Part shown: positions 22,058-29,429 of the stretch, one piece after another
Layout of the letters: each line of letters opens with the position of its first letter
Position numbering within the stretch: position 1 is the first letter of the stretch
Assembly: GCA_900552875.1 (NCBI GenBank)
Contig: USCS01000002.1
Span: 1 to 29,429, forward strand
Source: an uncultured Collinsella sp.
Lineage (GTDB): Bacteria > Actinomycetota > Coriobacteriia > Coriobacteriales > Coriobacteriaceae
Reading direction: 5' to 3'
Length of the DNA stretch: 29,429 bases
Notes under the pieces: model-generated
Databases searched by the model: none
The model's input: only the letters and a program-made list of their open reading frames with translations
What the model was told of the DNA's origin: nothing
Made by a program: the position numbers and the translations under genes

Positions 22058-22917
22058 TACTTGAGCACCCAATTATCGAAAGATAGACCATAGCTTGAAT
22101 ATTTATCGCAGAGGTCCTTGACCGTGCCATCCTCGTAGAGCGCCTTGAGCGACTCGGTCACGGCATCGGCGGACTTGGTGTCGCCCTTCTTAAAGCCAAC
22201 GGCGTAGTGCTCGCTGGACAGCGGCTTGTCGAGCTGCGTATAGGCATCGGGCTTTGCGGCAAGCTGATACTGAGCGATCGAGAGGTCACAGGCAACGGCA
22301 TCGACTGCACCACTCTCGAGCTGCATAAATGCCGTGTTGTACTCACCGATGGTATCGAGCGTGGCAAACGTCGCGGCCAGATCCTTCTGGTCGCCCTCGA
22401 GCACATCCTGTGCAGCGGAATCAGTCTGCGTAATCACGGTCTTGCCGGCAAGATCGTCCCAGCTCTTGATACCCGCGTCCTTCTTGACCACGAGCACCTG
22501 CTCGTTAAGCATATAAGGCTCGGAGAACGTGTAGTCGTCCTCGCGGCCCTCCATGGTAAAGCCGTTCCAGATGCAGTTGATGGCACCCGAGTTGAGCAGC
22601 GTGTCCTTGGCGTCCCAGTCGATGGCCTCGTATTTGACCTCCCAGCCCTGCTTATCGGCAACGGCCTTGGCAAGGTCGAGGTCAAAGCCCGTGTACTCGC
22701 CGTCATCGCCCACAAAGCCGTACGGAGGATAGGACTTATCAAAGCCCACCACGAGCTTCTTGGACTCCGCAGCGCCCTTCACGTCCTTGGCTGCAGCAGA
22801 ACCGGCAGCGGAACCCTTACCGGCACCACCACCGCAGCCTACCAGGCCAAGACCTAGAACCGTAGCGAGCGAACCGGCTAGACCAACAAACTGACGACGA
22901 GACATATCGGTATTCAT
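22057..22917 (-). CDS. Amino-acid ABC transporter substrate-binding lipoprotein
   Basis: 286 residues from the ATG at 22917, behind a GGGGG-type ribosome site. The N-terminus combines a twin-arginine-like SRRQFVGLAG with a lipobox (GLVGCGGG, Cys about residue 28), then a flexible Gly/Ala/Lys linker. The mature part is a type II amino-acid binding fold: KLVVGFDKSYPPYGFVGDDG, GFDLDLAKAVADKQGW and NCIWNGFTM are the family hallmarks. It should capture a polar amino acid outside the membrane and deliver it to the permease. Which amino acid cannot be told. First gene of a three-gene operon with a well-formed promoter at 22974-23002. Confidence 0.95.
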   Translation of the reverse strand: MNTDMSRRQFVGLAGSLATVLGLGLVGCGGGAGKGSAAGSAAAKDVKGAAESKKLVVGFDKSYPPYGFVGDDGEYTGFDLDLAKAVADKQGWEVKYEAIDWDAKDTLLNSGAINCIWNGFTMEGREDDYTFSEPYMLNEQVLVVKKDAGIKSWDDLAGKTVITQTDSAAQDVLEGDQKDLAATFATLDTIGEYNTAFMQLESGAVDAVACDLSIAQYQLAAKPDAYTQLDKPLSSEHYAVGFKKGDTKSADAVTESLKALYEDGTVKDLCDKYSSYGLSFDNWVLK

Positions 22918-22973
22918 GGTATTCCCCCTTGGTGGCACTTTAGTTAGGTAAAGTGAGTCATGTAACGTTCAGA

Positions 22974-23002
22974 ATCATACACTCTACCTTGATAAAGTAC
23001 AA
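22974..23002 (-). promoter_or_regulatory. Promoter of the amino-acid ABC operon
   Basis: On the minus strand TTGTAC (-35), a 17-base spacer and TATGAT (-10) form the best sigma-70 promoter in the window. The leader would be about 50 bases. The 147-bp inverted-repeat element begins only 9 bases upstream of the -35 box. Confidence 0.7.
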
Positions 23003-23010
23003 GGGAGAGG

Positions 23011-23157
23011 TTGCCCGGCGTGGGCGGGGAGCGGCGCGTAATTAAGTTTCCTGCTCTACAGTCCTGCGCAAGACGGAAAGCACATTAAGTGCTTTCCTTT
23101 GCGTGCGGAACTCGCGATAAACTTAATTACGCGCCGCTCCCCGCCCACGCCGGGCAA
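23011..23157. repeat. 147-bp element with perfect 39-bp terminal inverted repeats
   Basis: Bases 23011-23049 and 23119-23157 are exact reverse complements (39 of 39). The arms begin TTGCCCGGCG and end in AATTAAGTTT, with a GC-rich outer and AT-rich inner part. The 69-base centre has its own hairpin: GGAAAGCAC (23075-23083) and GTGCTTTCC (23089-23097) with the loop ATTAA, extended by 7 further pairs (23065-23071 with 23099-23105). No open reading frame fits inside and no target duplication is evident. It sits between two divergent promoters, outside both expected transcripts. It may be a MITE-like insertion, a cruciform-forming site or a separately transcribed RNA. Confidence 0.9.
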
Positions 23158-23221
23158 ACATCGTTGGACTTATCGCTGACACGATTAAACCGCTTGTATA
23201 TCGCCTGCTGGCTTGGCACGG

Positions 23222-23227
23222 TACAAT
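23222..23227 (+). promoter_or_regulatory. rlmD: Probable -10 box of the methyltransferase gene
   Basis: TACAAT, 37 bases before the start codon at 23265. A matching -35 at the usual distance is not apparent. Confidence 0.4.
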
Positions 23228-23264
23228 ACTTGCAGCTTTAATTCATGAATTAGTGGAGTTATTG

Positions 23265-24713
23265 ATGGCAGAATCTCGTGCGGATCGTAGAGCTCGTCGT
23301 GCTTTGGTGGAGGCGGCTGAGGGGTCGAAGAAGGAGAAATCTTCTACGAAATCCAAGTCTTCTAAAGCTGCAAAAAGCAAATCGACCAAGAACAGGGCTA
23401 AGACCAAGCGTTCTGACTCTCGTCGAGGCGGGGACAAAGCACCTCGGACTCGTTCCAAGCGCCCGCATAATGATTCGGTTTCGTCTGCACGTAAGGCTGT
23501 GGACCCCAAGTCTCCCTGTTCGATCATGAAAGCTTGCGGTGGGTGTACGGCGCTCAATCGTCCTTATAAGAAGCAGCTCGCCGCCAAGCAGGCTGCTATG
23601 GAGGAGCTTTTTGCTGCTCTTTGCGAGCGTGAGGGTATTAGCGTCGACCCCATTCGCGGTATGGGCGTCACCCTGGGCGACCCGGGCAAATATCCTGCGC
23701 CGCGTGGCTTTCGTCATAAGGCTGCCACTCCCTTTGCTCCCGGTAAGGAGGGCGCTGTCCGTTGCGGTTTCTTTGAGCGCGGCACGCACAAGATCGTTGC
23801 CGTACCCGAATGCCCCGTCGAGGCACCGGGCGCCCGACAAATTCTTAACGGCATCGCGCGTGAAGCTGAGCGCCTGCATATTCCCGCCTTTAATGAGGAC
23901 AAGCATCTTGGTTTACTTCGCTATGCCGTCGTCCGCTGCGGTTGGCGTACCGACCAGGTCATGGTCACGCTCGTGACCGCTCAGCGCGACTTGCCGCATG
24001 CGCAGGAGTTCTTTGAGGCTGTCGCCGCACTCAATCCGCACATCGTCACCGTCGCCCAAAACATCAACGGACGTCCCGGCAACGCCATCCTCGGCGAGGA
24101 AACCCGCATTGTATATGGCGCCGAGTGCATGCGCGACCAGCTGCTCGGCTGCGAGTTCGATATCTCCCCCACCGCGTTCTACCAGACCAACCCGCAGCAG
24201 ACCGAGCTGCTCTATCAGCTCGCGATTGACGGCATGGACCTGCAGCAGGGCGACGTACTCATGGATGCCTATTGCGGTAGCGGAACTATCGGCCTGTGCG
24301 CCGCGAAGGATGCCCAGGACAGAGGCGTCGGCATTATGCTGCTCGGCGTGGAGCGCAACCCGGCGGGCATTGCCGACGCACGTCGCAATGCCGAGCTCAA
24401 CGGCCTCACCCGCAGCGCTTGGTTTATGGCCGACGACGCCACCGACTACATCCTGGATGCCGCCGACAACAACGAACGCGTCGACGTTCTTTCCATCGAC
24501 CCGCCGCGCGCCGGCTCCACGCCCGAGTTCCTCGAAGCTGCCTGCGCACTTAAGCCGCGCCGCATCACCTATATCAGCTGCAACCCCGTGACCCAAGAGC
24601 GCGACCTGCACCAGCTCCTCGACGGAGGCTATCGCCTGCTCAAGATCACGCCAGTCGACATGTTCCCCCATACCGACCACACCGAAACCGTAGCGGTCCT
24701 CGAACGCCGCTAA
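23265..24713 (+). CDS. rlmD: 23S rRNA (uracil-5-)-methyltransferase, RlmD/TrmA family
   Basis: 482 residues from the ATG at 23265 (GGAG 7 bases upstream; a GTG at 23253 overlaps that site). Residues about 20-70 are a Lys/Arg/Ser-rich, disordered tail not found in the standard enzyme. Then the iron-sulfur cysteines appear: C85, C91 and C94 (PCSIMKACGGC) with C183 (VPECPVE), the RlmD pattern. FYQTNPQQTELLY, MDAYCGSGTIGLCA (SAM site), IDPPRAGS and the catalytic cysteine in YISCNPVTQERDL follow. It methylates a uridine of 23S rRNA at C5. A TRAM domain is not obvious, so the basic tail may replace its RNA-binding role. Early codons are richer in T-ending choices than the rest of the gene. Exact target base is not certain. 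Confidence 0.88.
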   Translation: MAESRADRRARRALVEAAEGSKKEKSSTKSKSSKAAKSKSTKNRAKTKRSDSRRGGDKAPRTRSKRPHNDSVSSARKAVDPKSPCSIMKACGGCTALNRPYKKQLAAKQAAMEELFAALCEREGISVDPIRGMGVTLGDPGKYPAPRGFRHKAATPFAPGKEGAVRCGFFERGTHKIVAVPECPVEAPGARQILNGIAREAERLHIPAFNEDKHLGLLRYAVVRCGWRTDQVMVTLVTAQRDLPHAQEFFEAVAALNPHIVTVAQNINGRPGNAILGEETRIVYGAECMRDQLLGCEFDISPTAFYQTNPQQTELLYQLAIDGMDLQQGDVLMDAYCGSGTIGLCAAKDAQDRGVGIMLLGVERNPAGIADARRNAELNGLTRSAWFMADDATDYILDAADNNERVDVLSIDPPRAGSTPEFLEAACALKPRRITYISCNPVTQERDLHQLLDGGYRLLKITPVDMFPHTDHTETVAVLERR

Positions 24714-24741
24714 CCAACCTCAGTAGATTTTTGGGACAAGA

Positions 24742-24771
24742 AAGGGGGCGACCCGTCTGGGCCGCCCCCTT
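24742..24771. terminator. Bidirectional terminator between rlmD and PHP gene
   Basis: AAGGGGGCG and CGCCCCCTT pair, with CCC/GGG continuing after one mismatch and a GTCT loop. The genes on both sides converge here. Confidence 0.85.
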
Positions 24772-24791
24772 CGCTTGGTTTAAAAATTCCG

Positions 24792-25613
24792 CTATATCCC
24801 CTTGCGCAGGTCGCACACGCCGGCTGCCGCCATCTCGCGCAGCAGCGTCTCGCGATCGCGCGTCACGATCAGATCCAACGGGAAGTGAATCTCGTCGAGC
24901 ATCTTGCGAGCGTAATCGAGGTTACCAATTGCCATGCCAATGTGCGCATCGGTCGAAACGCCAATGCCCACGCCCAGCTCGGCGCAGCGCTCGGCGATCT
25001 TGCGGCATACGACCCAATGCTCAGTGTCGACACCGTGTTCAAGACTATGGTTGTTGATCTCGATAATCTTGTGCTTGGCCTTAGCCGCCAACAGCACCTC
25101 GTCGATATCGAACGGCACGCCCGAACGCCCCGTGTGACCCAGCATGAACACCTTGGGGTGCTCCAGGGCATTGATATACATCTCGGTCGTCTGGGCCAGC
25201 GTCGCGCCCTCAGCAATCTGCGGATTATGCACGCTTGCAACCAAATAATCCAAATTACGCGTAACCAAATCGAACAGCGAATGCTGACGGCTGTACGAAT
25301 CGCCGGCAATATCGAGCGTGACAGGAGTGTCCTCGCCAAACAGGCTTCCGTCCAGCGAAACGATATCGGCCTCGGCACCACGCAGCACCAGCACGCCGCT
25401 CCAAATGCGCGGCCAGATATCCTGGTTGATAAAGAACTGGTAACTGCGCAGGTCATTGGGGCAAGCCGTAACCATAGAGCTCAAATGGTCGGCAGATCCG
25501 AGCACCTGCAGACCACGCTCTGCCGCCCAGTACACATTCTCCTCAATGGTCGAATATGCATGCGCAGAGAACATCGTATGGGTATGAATGTCACAAGAAA
25601 GCAGGTAGGGCAT
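24792..25613 (-). CDS. PHP-domain phosphoesterase (YcdX-like)
   Basis: 273 residues; AAGGAGACC before the ATG. The metal-binding PHP motifs are all visible: H10 and H12 in CDIHTHT, H18, H43 in SADHLS, Glu in LRGAEADIV, His in ASVHNPQ, His in MLGHTGR and the Asp-His pair in STDAHIG. This layout, a trinuclear metal site in a distorted TIM barrel, is that of YcdX-type phosphatases. These act on small phosphate esters in the cytoplasm; histidinol-phosphatase relatives also belong here, but no histidine genes are near. Transcribed alone between a terminator and the aminotransferase gene 165 bases upstream. Confidence 0.9.
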   Translation of the reverse strand: MPYLLSCDIHTHTMFSAHAYSTIEENVYWAAERGLQVLGSADHLSSMVTACPNDLRSYQFFINQDIWPRIWSGVLVLRGAEADIVSLDGSLFGEDTPVTLDIAGDSYSRQHSLFDLVTRNLDYLVASVHNPQIAEGATLAQTTEMYINALEHPKVFMLGHTGRSGVPFDIDEVLLAAKAKHKIIEINNHSLEHGVDTEHWVVCRKIAERCAELGVGIGVSTDAHIGMAIGNLDYARKMLDEIHFPLDLIVTRDRETLLREMAAAGVCDLRKGI

Positions 25614-25720
25614 CAGGTCTCCTTATCTGGCACGGCCGTCGCTTATATTCATTGTACGCATAGCCTTCGATAGTCGTAAAACCACTCCATCCCAAAGACA
25701 CAACGTCCATGACAACGGGG

Positions 25721-25758
25721 TCCGGCTTAACACCAAACCCCGTTTCACGTAAAACATC
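25721..25758 (-). terminator. Weak hairpin after the aminotransferase gene
   Basis: AACGGGGT and ACCCCGTT pair (8 bp, 15-base loop) in the spacer between the aminotransferase and the PHP gene. No T-run follows, so the role is doubtful. Confidence 0.3.
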
Positions 25759-25778
25759 GTAGGCAGAGCGCTTTACTT

Positions 25779-26963
25779 TCAACGATACTCGTCCGCCAAC
25801 TGTTTCCAAGCGGGTAGCGAATTGACAATCGTTTCGTAGCTCACGCAATAGCCCAGGCGGAACCAACCCGGCATACCAAAGCTGTCCGAGGGAACCGCAA
25901 GCAACTCATACTTCTTTGCGCGCTCGCAAAACGCATTCGCATCGGGCTCCAACGCTTTCACCCATAGGTAGAACGCGCCATCCGGCTCAACATAGGTGTA
26001 GCCATACTCCGCCAGTGCGTCGGTAAGCGCCGTGCGGTTGCGAGCATAGGCCTCAACGTCACTCGGCTCATCGATGCAGTCGATAATTACGCGCTGAAAG
26101 AGCGCCGGCGCGCACACGAAGCCCAGCGTACGGGCGGCACCGGCAACGGCGGGCATTAGACGATCTGCCTGAGGATTCGTATTGGGAACAAGGATCCATC
26201 CCACGCGCTCGCCCGGCAGCGAAAGCGACTTAGAATACGAGTAGCACACCACGGTGTTCTCGTAGATCGAGGGCACCCAAGGCACCTCGGCACCGTACAC
26301 GATTTCGCGGTACGGCTCATCCGAGATGAGCATAATCGGATTCTCGGAATCGCGCTGAGCGTTGGCCTCGCGCAGAACATTGGCCAGTCGCGTCAGCGTG
26401 TCGCGTGTATATACGGCACCGGTTGGGTTGTTGGGCGAGTCGATAATGACGGCTGCCGTCTTGTCGGTGATCGCCTTGAGCACGTTGTCCACGCTCAGCT
26501 GGAACGTGTCTTCATCAGCAGGCGCCTCAACACACGTACAGCCGGCCTTCTCAATCCAAACGCGATACTCCGGAAAGTACGGGGCGATAACAATAACCTC
26601 GTTGCCCGGGTTCGTAACGGCGTTGAGCGTGCAGGTGAGCGAAGCCGCAGCACCCACCGTCATAAAGACGTCCTTACCCTCATAGTTCGTTCCAAAGCGG
26701 CGGTTGAGCGATTCGGCGACGGCTGCTCGACATTGTGGTAGGCCCGGAGCGGGGGTGTAGCCGTGCAACTGATCACTCGGCAGCTCCAGGGCCTTCTTAA
26801 TCGACTCAGCCACGGCAGCCGGCGCCGGAACGCTCGGATTGCCCAGCGAAAAATCGAATACGTTTTCCGCACCGATCTGCGCCTTGCGCTCAAGGCCATA
26901 GCTAAAAATCTCACGGATGATGGAGCTTTCCGCACCGCGAGCATACATAGTTTCGTTGATCAT
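25779..26963 (-). CDS. PLP-dependent class I aminotransferase
   Basis: 394 residues from the ATG at 26963, with AAAGGGGAA upstream; the frame runs further back only through the palindrome. It is a fold-type I aminotransferase of the AspB-like group. Conserved elements are FSLGNPSVPAP near the start, GYTPAPGLPQCRAAVAE, NNPTG (178-182), DEPY (215-218, Asp binding the pyridine nitrogen) and the PLP lysine K245 in YSYSKSLSLPGERVGW. It should transfer amino groups from an amino acid to a 2-oxo acid; aspartate or alanine is likely, but substrate choice is not readable. It appears to be a single-gene unit with its own -10 box. Confidence 0.93.
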   Translation of the reverse strand: MINETMYARGAESSIIREIFSYGLERKAQIGAENVFDFSLGNPSVPAPAAVAESIKKALELPSDQLHGYTPAPGLPQCRAAVAESLNRRFGTNYEGKDVFMTVGAAASLTCTLNAVTNPGNEVIVIAPYFPEYRVWIEKAGCTCVEAPADEDTFQLSVDNVLKAITDKTAAVIIDSPNNPTGAVYTRDTLTRLANVLREANAQRDSENPIMLISDEPYREIVYGAEVPWVPSIYENTVVCYSYSKSLSLPGERVGWILVPNTNPQADRLMPAVAGAARTLGFVCAPALFQRVIIDCIDEPSDVEAYARNRTALTDALAEYGYTYVEPDGAFYLWVKALEPDANAFCERAKKYELLAVPSDSFGMPGWFRLGYCVSYETIVNSLPAWKQLADEYR

Positions 26964-26987
26964 CTGTTCCCCTTTCGCATAGGCGCT

Positions 26988-26993
26988 ATTGTA
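26988..26993 (-). promoter_or_regulatory. Probable -10 box of the aminotransferase gene
   Basis: TACAAT on the minus strand, 25 bases before the start codon, giving a leader of about 18 bases. The -35 region is poor; palindrome F lies about 30 bases further upstream. Confidence 0.45.
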
Positions 26994-27022
26994 CGCTTTA
27001 GTCGAGCAAAGTGCCGCAGCAA

Positions 27023-27084
27023 TGTTGATTGGGGACAGACTTAAATGCGTGAAAACGCTCATTTAAGTCTGTCCCCAATCAACA
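27023..27084. repeat. TGTCCC-core palindrome, copy F
   Basis: A perfect 25-bp inverted repeat (27023-27047 with 27060-27084) containing GGGGACAG / CTGTCCCC. The tip reads CGT-GAAA-ACG, a GNRA tetraloop stem, with two bulged bases. It lies between the ftsH terminator and the aminotransferase promoter, outside the expected transcripts. Confidence 0.85.
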
Positions 27085-27106
27085 GATGGCCCAATATCGC
27101 TCAAAA

Positions 27107-27138
27107 AAAGCCTCCGCAGGTTTCCCCGCGGAGGCTTT
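27107..27138 (-). terminator. Terminator of ftsH
   Basis: On the minus strand AAAGCCTCCGC pairs with GCGGAGGCTTT and is followed by TTTT, a classic intrinsic terminator 12 bases beyond the ftsH stop. Confidence 0.9.
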
Positions 27139-27149
27139 CGCCACAAAGA

Positions 27150-29291
27150 CTATTTGTCGGCGTCGGTGTCGGCGTCGGCATCGACGACGGCATGGTCATC
27201 GCCAGCATCATCGGATGCGACTTCGGCATCCTCCTGCATGGCCGCCTGCGCAAAGGCCGCGGCATCAGCCGCCAGCTCTTCCTCGCTCATACGGGGCGTG
27301 CGCTTCTTGGTCGGCATGCCGGCCGCCTTGGCATTGCGCTCCTCCTTGGCCGCCAGGATATCGCCCTCGCGCTCAAGGTAGGCGTCCCACTCGTTGTCGA
27401 GCAGGGCGTTCACGGCGTCACCCTCGACGGTCTCGCGCTCGAGCAGCACCTTGGCCATCAGGTCGAGCTGATCGCGACGGGCATCCAGGATCTCGACCGC
27501 ACGACGATGGGCCTCACGCATAATGCGCTGGACCTCAATGTCGATGCGACGCGCCGTCTCCTCAGAGTAGTCCTGGTGATCGGCGTAATCGCGACCAAGG
27601 AACACCTGATGTTGCGCCTCGCCAAACACTTGCGTGCCCAGCTCCTCGCTCATGCCCAGGCGCGTGACCATCTCGCGCGCCATCTTGGTTGCGCGCTCCA
27701 GATCGTTGCTCGCGCCCGACGTAATGTCATCGCACATGAGCTCCTCGGCAACGCGACCGCCCAAGAACACGGCGAGCTCGTCGAGCATCTCGTTCTTGGT
27801 CTTGAGGAAGTGGTCCTCCTGCGGAAGCTGCAGCGTGTAGCCCAGAGCCTGACCGCGGCTGACGATCGAGATCTTGTGGACCGGATCGGAGTGCTCCAGG
27901 ATGTGGCCCACCAGGGCGTGACCGCTCTCGTGGTAGGCAATCGTGGTGCGCTCGGCCTCGGTCATCACGCGACCCTTGCGCTGCGGTCCGGCAATCACGC
28001 GCTCCATCGACTCCTCGACCTCGTCCATCGAGATCACGGAACGATAACGGCGAGCGGCCAGCAGCGCAGACTCGTTGAGCAGGTTCGCCAAATCGGCACC
28101 AGTAAAGCCAACGGTCATCTGGGCGAGCTTCTCAAACTTAACGTCCTCGTCCATCGGCTTATTCTCGGCATGCACGCGCAAGATCTGCTCGCGGCCCTTT
28201 ACGTCCGGACGATCGACCGTGACCTGGCGGTCAAAGCGACCGGGGCGCAGCAATGCCGGGTCCAGAATATCGGGGCGATTGGTCGCGGCGATCAGGATGA
28301 CCGACTCGCTTTCCTCGAAACCGTCCATCTCGACCAGCAGCTGGTTGAGCGTCTGCTCGCGCTCGTCGTGACCGCCGCCCAAGCCAGCTCCGCGCTGACG
28401 TCCCACAGCATCGATCTCATCGATGAAGATGATTGACGGGGCCTGGGACTTGGCCTCCTTAAAAAGGTCACGCACACGGCTGGCGCCGACACCTACGAAC
28501 ATCTCGACAAAGTCGGAACCCGAGATGCTAAAGAACGGCACCCCCGCCTCGCCGGCAACGGCCTTGGCCAGCAGCGTTTTACCGGTGCCCGGAGGGCCAA
28601 CCAGCAACACGCCACGCGGGATCTTGGCGCCCAGCTTGCGATAGCGATCCGGATCGCTCAAAAAGTCACGGATCTCCTCGAGCTCCTCGACTGCCTCGTC
28701 CACGCCGGCAACGTCTTCAAACTTGACCTTGGGGCGTGTGGCCTCGTTGGTCTTGGCGTTGGTCTTGCCAAACTGCATGTTCCTGTTGTTGGCGCCCATC
28801 ATCTGGCGCATAAAGTAGAACATGATGGCGATAAGGGCGATCGTCGGAAGCACACTCATCGCCAAGTCGCCCCAAAAATCGGGATCGTTGGTGTTGACGA
28901 TGTACTTGGTATCGGGGTGCTCCGCCATGAGCTCGGCAAGCGAATCGGAGCCGACATAGGTCGAAGAGAAGCTCTTGAGCTCGCTCGTATCGCCCTTGTC
29001 CTTCTTCGTCTTCCAGTAATGACCCGTCACGCTTCCGTCTTGAACCGTATAGGTCAGATCTTCGACGCGATCCTGCTTGATGGCGCTCACCATCTCGCTC
29101 GTCGCGAGCTTAACGGTATTGCTGGAATTGGCAAAGCCGGAGCCCATGTTAAAGAAGGCGTAGCCCAGAAGCGCGCAAGCCAAAATAAAATACAGCCAGC
29201 CCGTACGCGTGGGCTTCTTGCCTCCGGGCATCCCCGGGATCTTTGGGTCCCGGGGAGTCTGGGAATTGTTATCGTTACGGTCGTCGGGCAT
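27150..29291 (-). CDS. ftsH: ATP-dependent zinc metalloprotease FtsH
   Basis: 713 residues. FtsH is a membrane-anchored hexamer that extracts and degrades membrane and soluble proteins. Helix one is about 31-50, an extracellular FtsH-ext domain follows, and helix two is about 143-163. The AAA domain has Walker A GPPGTGKT (232-239), Walker B IIFIDEID, the SRH stretch ATNRPDILDPALLRPGRFDR and the pore loop FVEMFVGVGA. The protease zinc site is HESGH (454-458) with the third ligand in SGASNDLERAT. Beyond residue 640 a long tail ends in an acidic, Asp-rich low-complexity stretch. The gene starts one base after the hpt stop, so the two are co-transcribed; GGAGG in the end of hpt serves as ribosome site. 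Confidence 0.98.
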   Translation of the reverse strand: MPDDRNDNNSQTPRDPKIPGMPGGKKPTRTGWLYFILACALLGYAFFNMGSGFANSSNTVKLATSEMVSAIKQDRVEDLTYTVQDGSVTGHYWKTKKDKGDTSELKSFSSTYVGSDSLAELMAEHPDTKYIVNTNDPDFWGDLAMSVLPTIALIAIMFYFMRQMMGANNRNMQFGKTNAKTNEATRPKVKFEDVAGVDEAVEELEEIRDFLSDPDRYRKLGAKIPRGVLLVGPPGTGKTLLAKAVAGEAGVPFFSISGSDFVEMFVGVGASRVRDLFKEAKSQAPSIIFIDEIDAVGRQRGAGLGGGHDEREQTLNQLLVEMDGFEESESVILIAATNRPDILDPALLRPGRFDRQVTVDRPDVKGREQILRVHAENKPMDEDVKFEKLAQMTVGFTGADLANLLNESALLAARRYRSVISMDEVEESMERVIAGPQRKGRVMTEAERTTIAYHESGHALVGHILEHSDPVHKISIVSRGQALGYTLQLPQEDHFLKTKNEMLDELAVFLGGRVAEELMCDDITSGASNDLERATKMAREMVTRLGMSEELGTQVFGEAQHQVFLGRDYADHQDYSEETARRIDIEVQRIMREAHRRAVEILDARRDQLDLMAKVLLERETVEGDAVNALLDNEWDAYLEREGDILAAKEERNAKAAGMPTKKRTPRMSEEELAADAAAFAQAAMQEDAEVASDDAGDDHAVVDADADTDADK

Positions 29292-29292
29292 C

Positions 29293-29429
29293 TTACGAAT
29301 AAACCTCCGGTTTCAAAATGCCCAGATACGGAAGGTTACGATAGCGCTCGGCATAGTCGAGGCCGTAGCCCACCACAAAGGCATCGGGGCAATGGGTTCC
29401 AACATACTTGGGCGTGATGGCCGAGACGC
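29293..29429 (-). CDS. hpt: Hypoxanthine phosphoribosyltransferase, C-terminal fragment
   Basis: The gene is cut by the window edge; only its last 44 codons are here. The translation contains PDAFVVGYGLDYAERYRNLP followed by YLGILKPEVYS, the characteristic C-terminal end of bacterial hypoxanthine (guanine) phosphoribosyltransferases. The enzyme salvages purine bases with PRPP. The hpt-ftsH order is common in Gram-positive bacteria, which supports the call. Confidence 0.92.
   Translation of the reverse strand, partial: VSAITPKYVGTHCPDAFVVGYGLDYAERYRNLPYLGILKPEVYS

Noticed and set aside
23011..23157. CRISPR-like repeat or terminator reading of the large inverted repeat
   Set aside because: There are only two arms, inverted rather than direct, with no spacers, and no gene ends beside it; no T-run follows.
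25591..25866. Small minus-strand open frame of 91 codons across the aminotransferase-PHP spacer
   Set aside because: It overlaps both real genes, has no ribosome site at its start and resembles nothing known, though its spacer portion is not low-complexity.
1..29429. tRNA, rRNA, prophage, transposase or toxin-antitoxin genes
   Set aside because: No cloverleaf T-arm sequence, integrase, transposase or paired small genes could be found by reading the spacers and frames.

Overview
The window looks like ordinary chromosome from a GC-rich, Gram-positive gut anaerobe of the Coriobacteriia; a Collinsella-like organism fits best. This rests on overall protein flavour (a FtsH with a long acidic tail following hpt, split transketolase, an EF-G2-like factor, high-GC codon use with TACAAT-type -10 boxes), not on a database match. 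No tRNA, rRNA, CRISPR array, phage module or transposase gene is visible. Both ends are cut: the right edge holds only the last 44 codons of hpt.

Layout from left to right. 1-202 has no callable gene. A one-helix membrane protein of unknown role (203-778, -) is followed by a PrpR/NtrC-like regulator with a degenerate ATPase domain (863-2080, -). A YeiH-type putative anion exporter (2347-3381, -) is divergent from a GntR/FCD regulator (3545-4276, +). glmS (4393-6240, -) is divergent from a LacI-family regulator (6553-7665, +). A HAD phosphatase (7779-8429, -) is divergent from the sulfur-insertion enzyme larE (8603-9481, +).

The centre (9612-15608, -) is one six-gene carbohydrate operon. In transcription order it encodes a fructose-family PTS EIIBC, a GatZ/KbaZ-family protein, a TalC-type transaldolase, transketolase N-half, transketolase C-half and a free EIIA. 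A second LacI regulator (16024-17034, +) is divergent from it. The set suggests PTS uptake of a ketose, a C4-epimerase-type step and entry into the non-oxidative pentose phosphate reactions; the sugar cannot be named from sequence. The EIIBC-gatZ and gatZ-talC spacers carry strong RNA structures that could set the expression ratios.

The right part holds a secreted DNA/RNA nuclease (17164-18144, +), an EF-G-like GTPase with eroded G motifs (18274-20349, -), a polar amino-acid ABC importer operon (22917 to 20647, -), an RlmD/TrmA-type rRNA methyltransferase with a long basic N-terminal tail (23265-24713, +), a PHP phosphoesterase (24792-25613, -), a class I aminotransferase (25779-26963, -) and ftsH (27150-29291, -) downstream of hpt.

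The least explained content is intergenic. A 147-bp element with perfect 39-bp inverted arms lies at 23011-23157. A set of six palindromes with a TGTCCC core is spread over the window; two pairs are clearly related in sequence, which looks like a REP-like, possibly mobilised repeat family.
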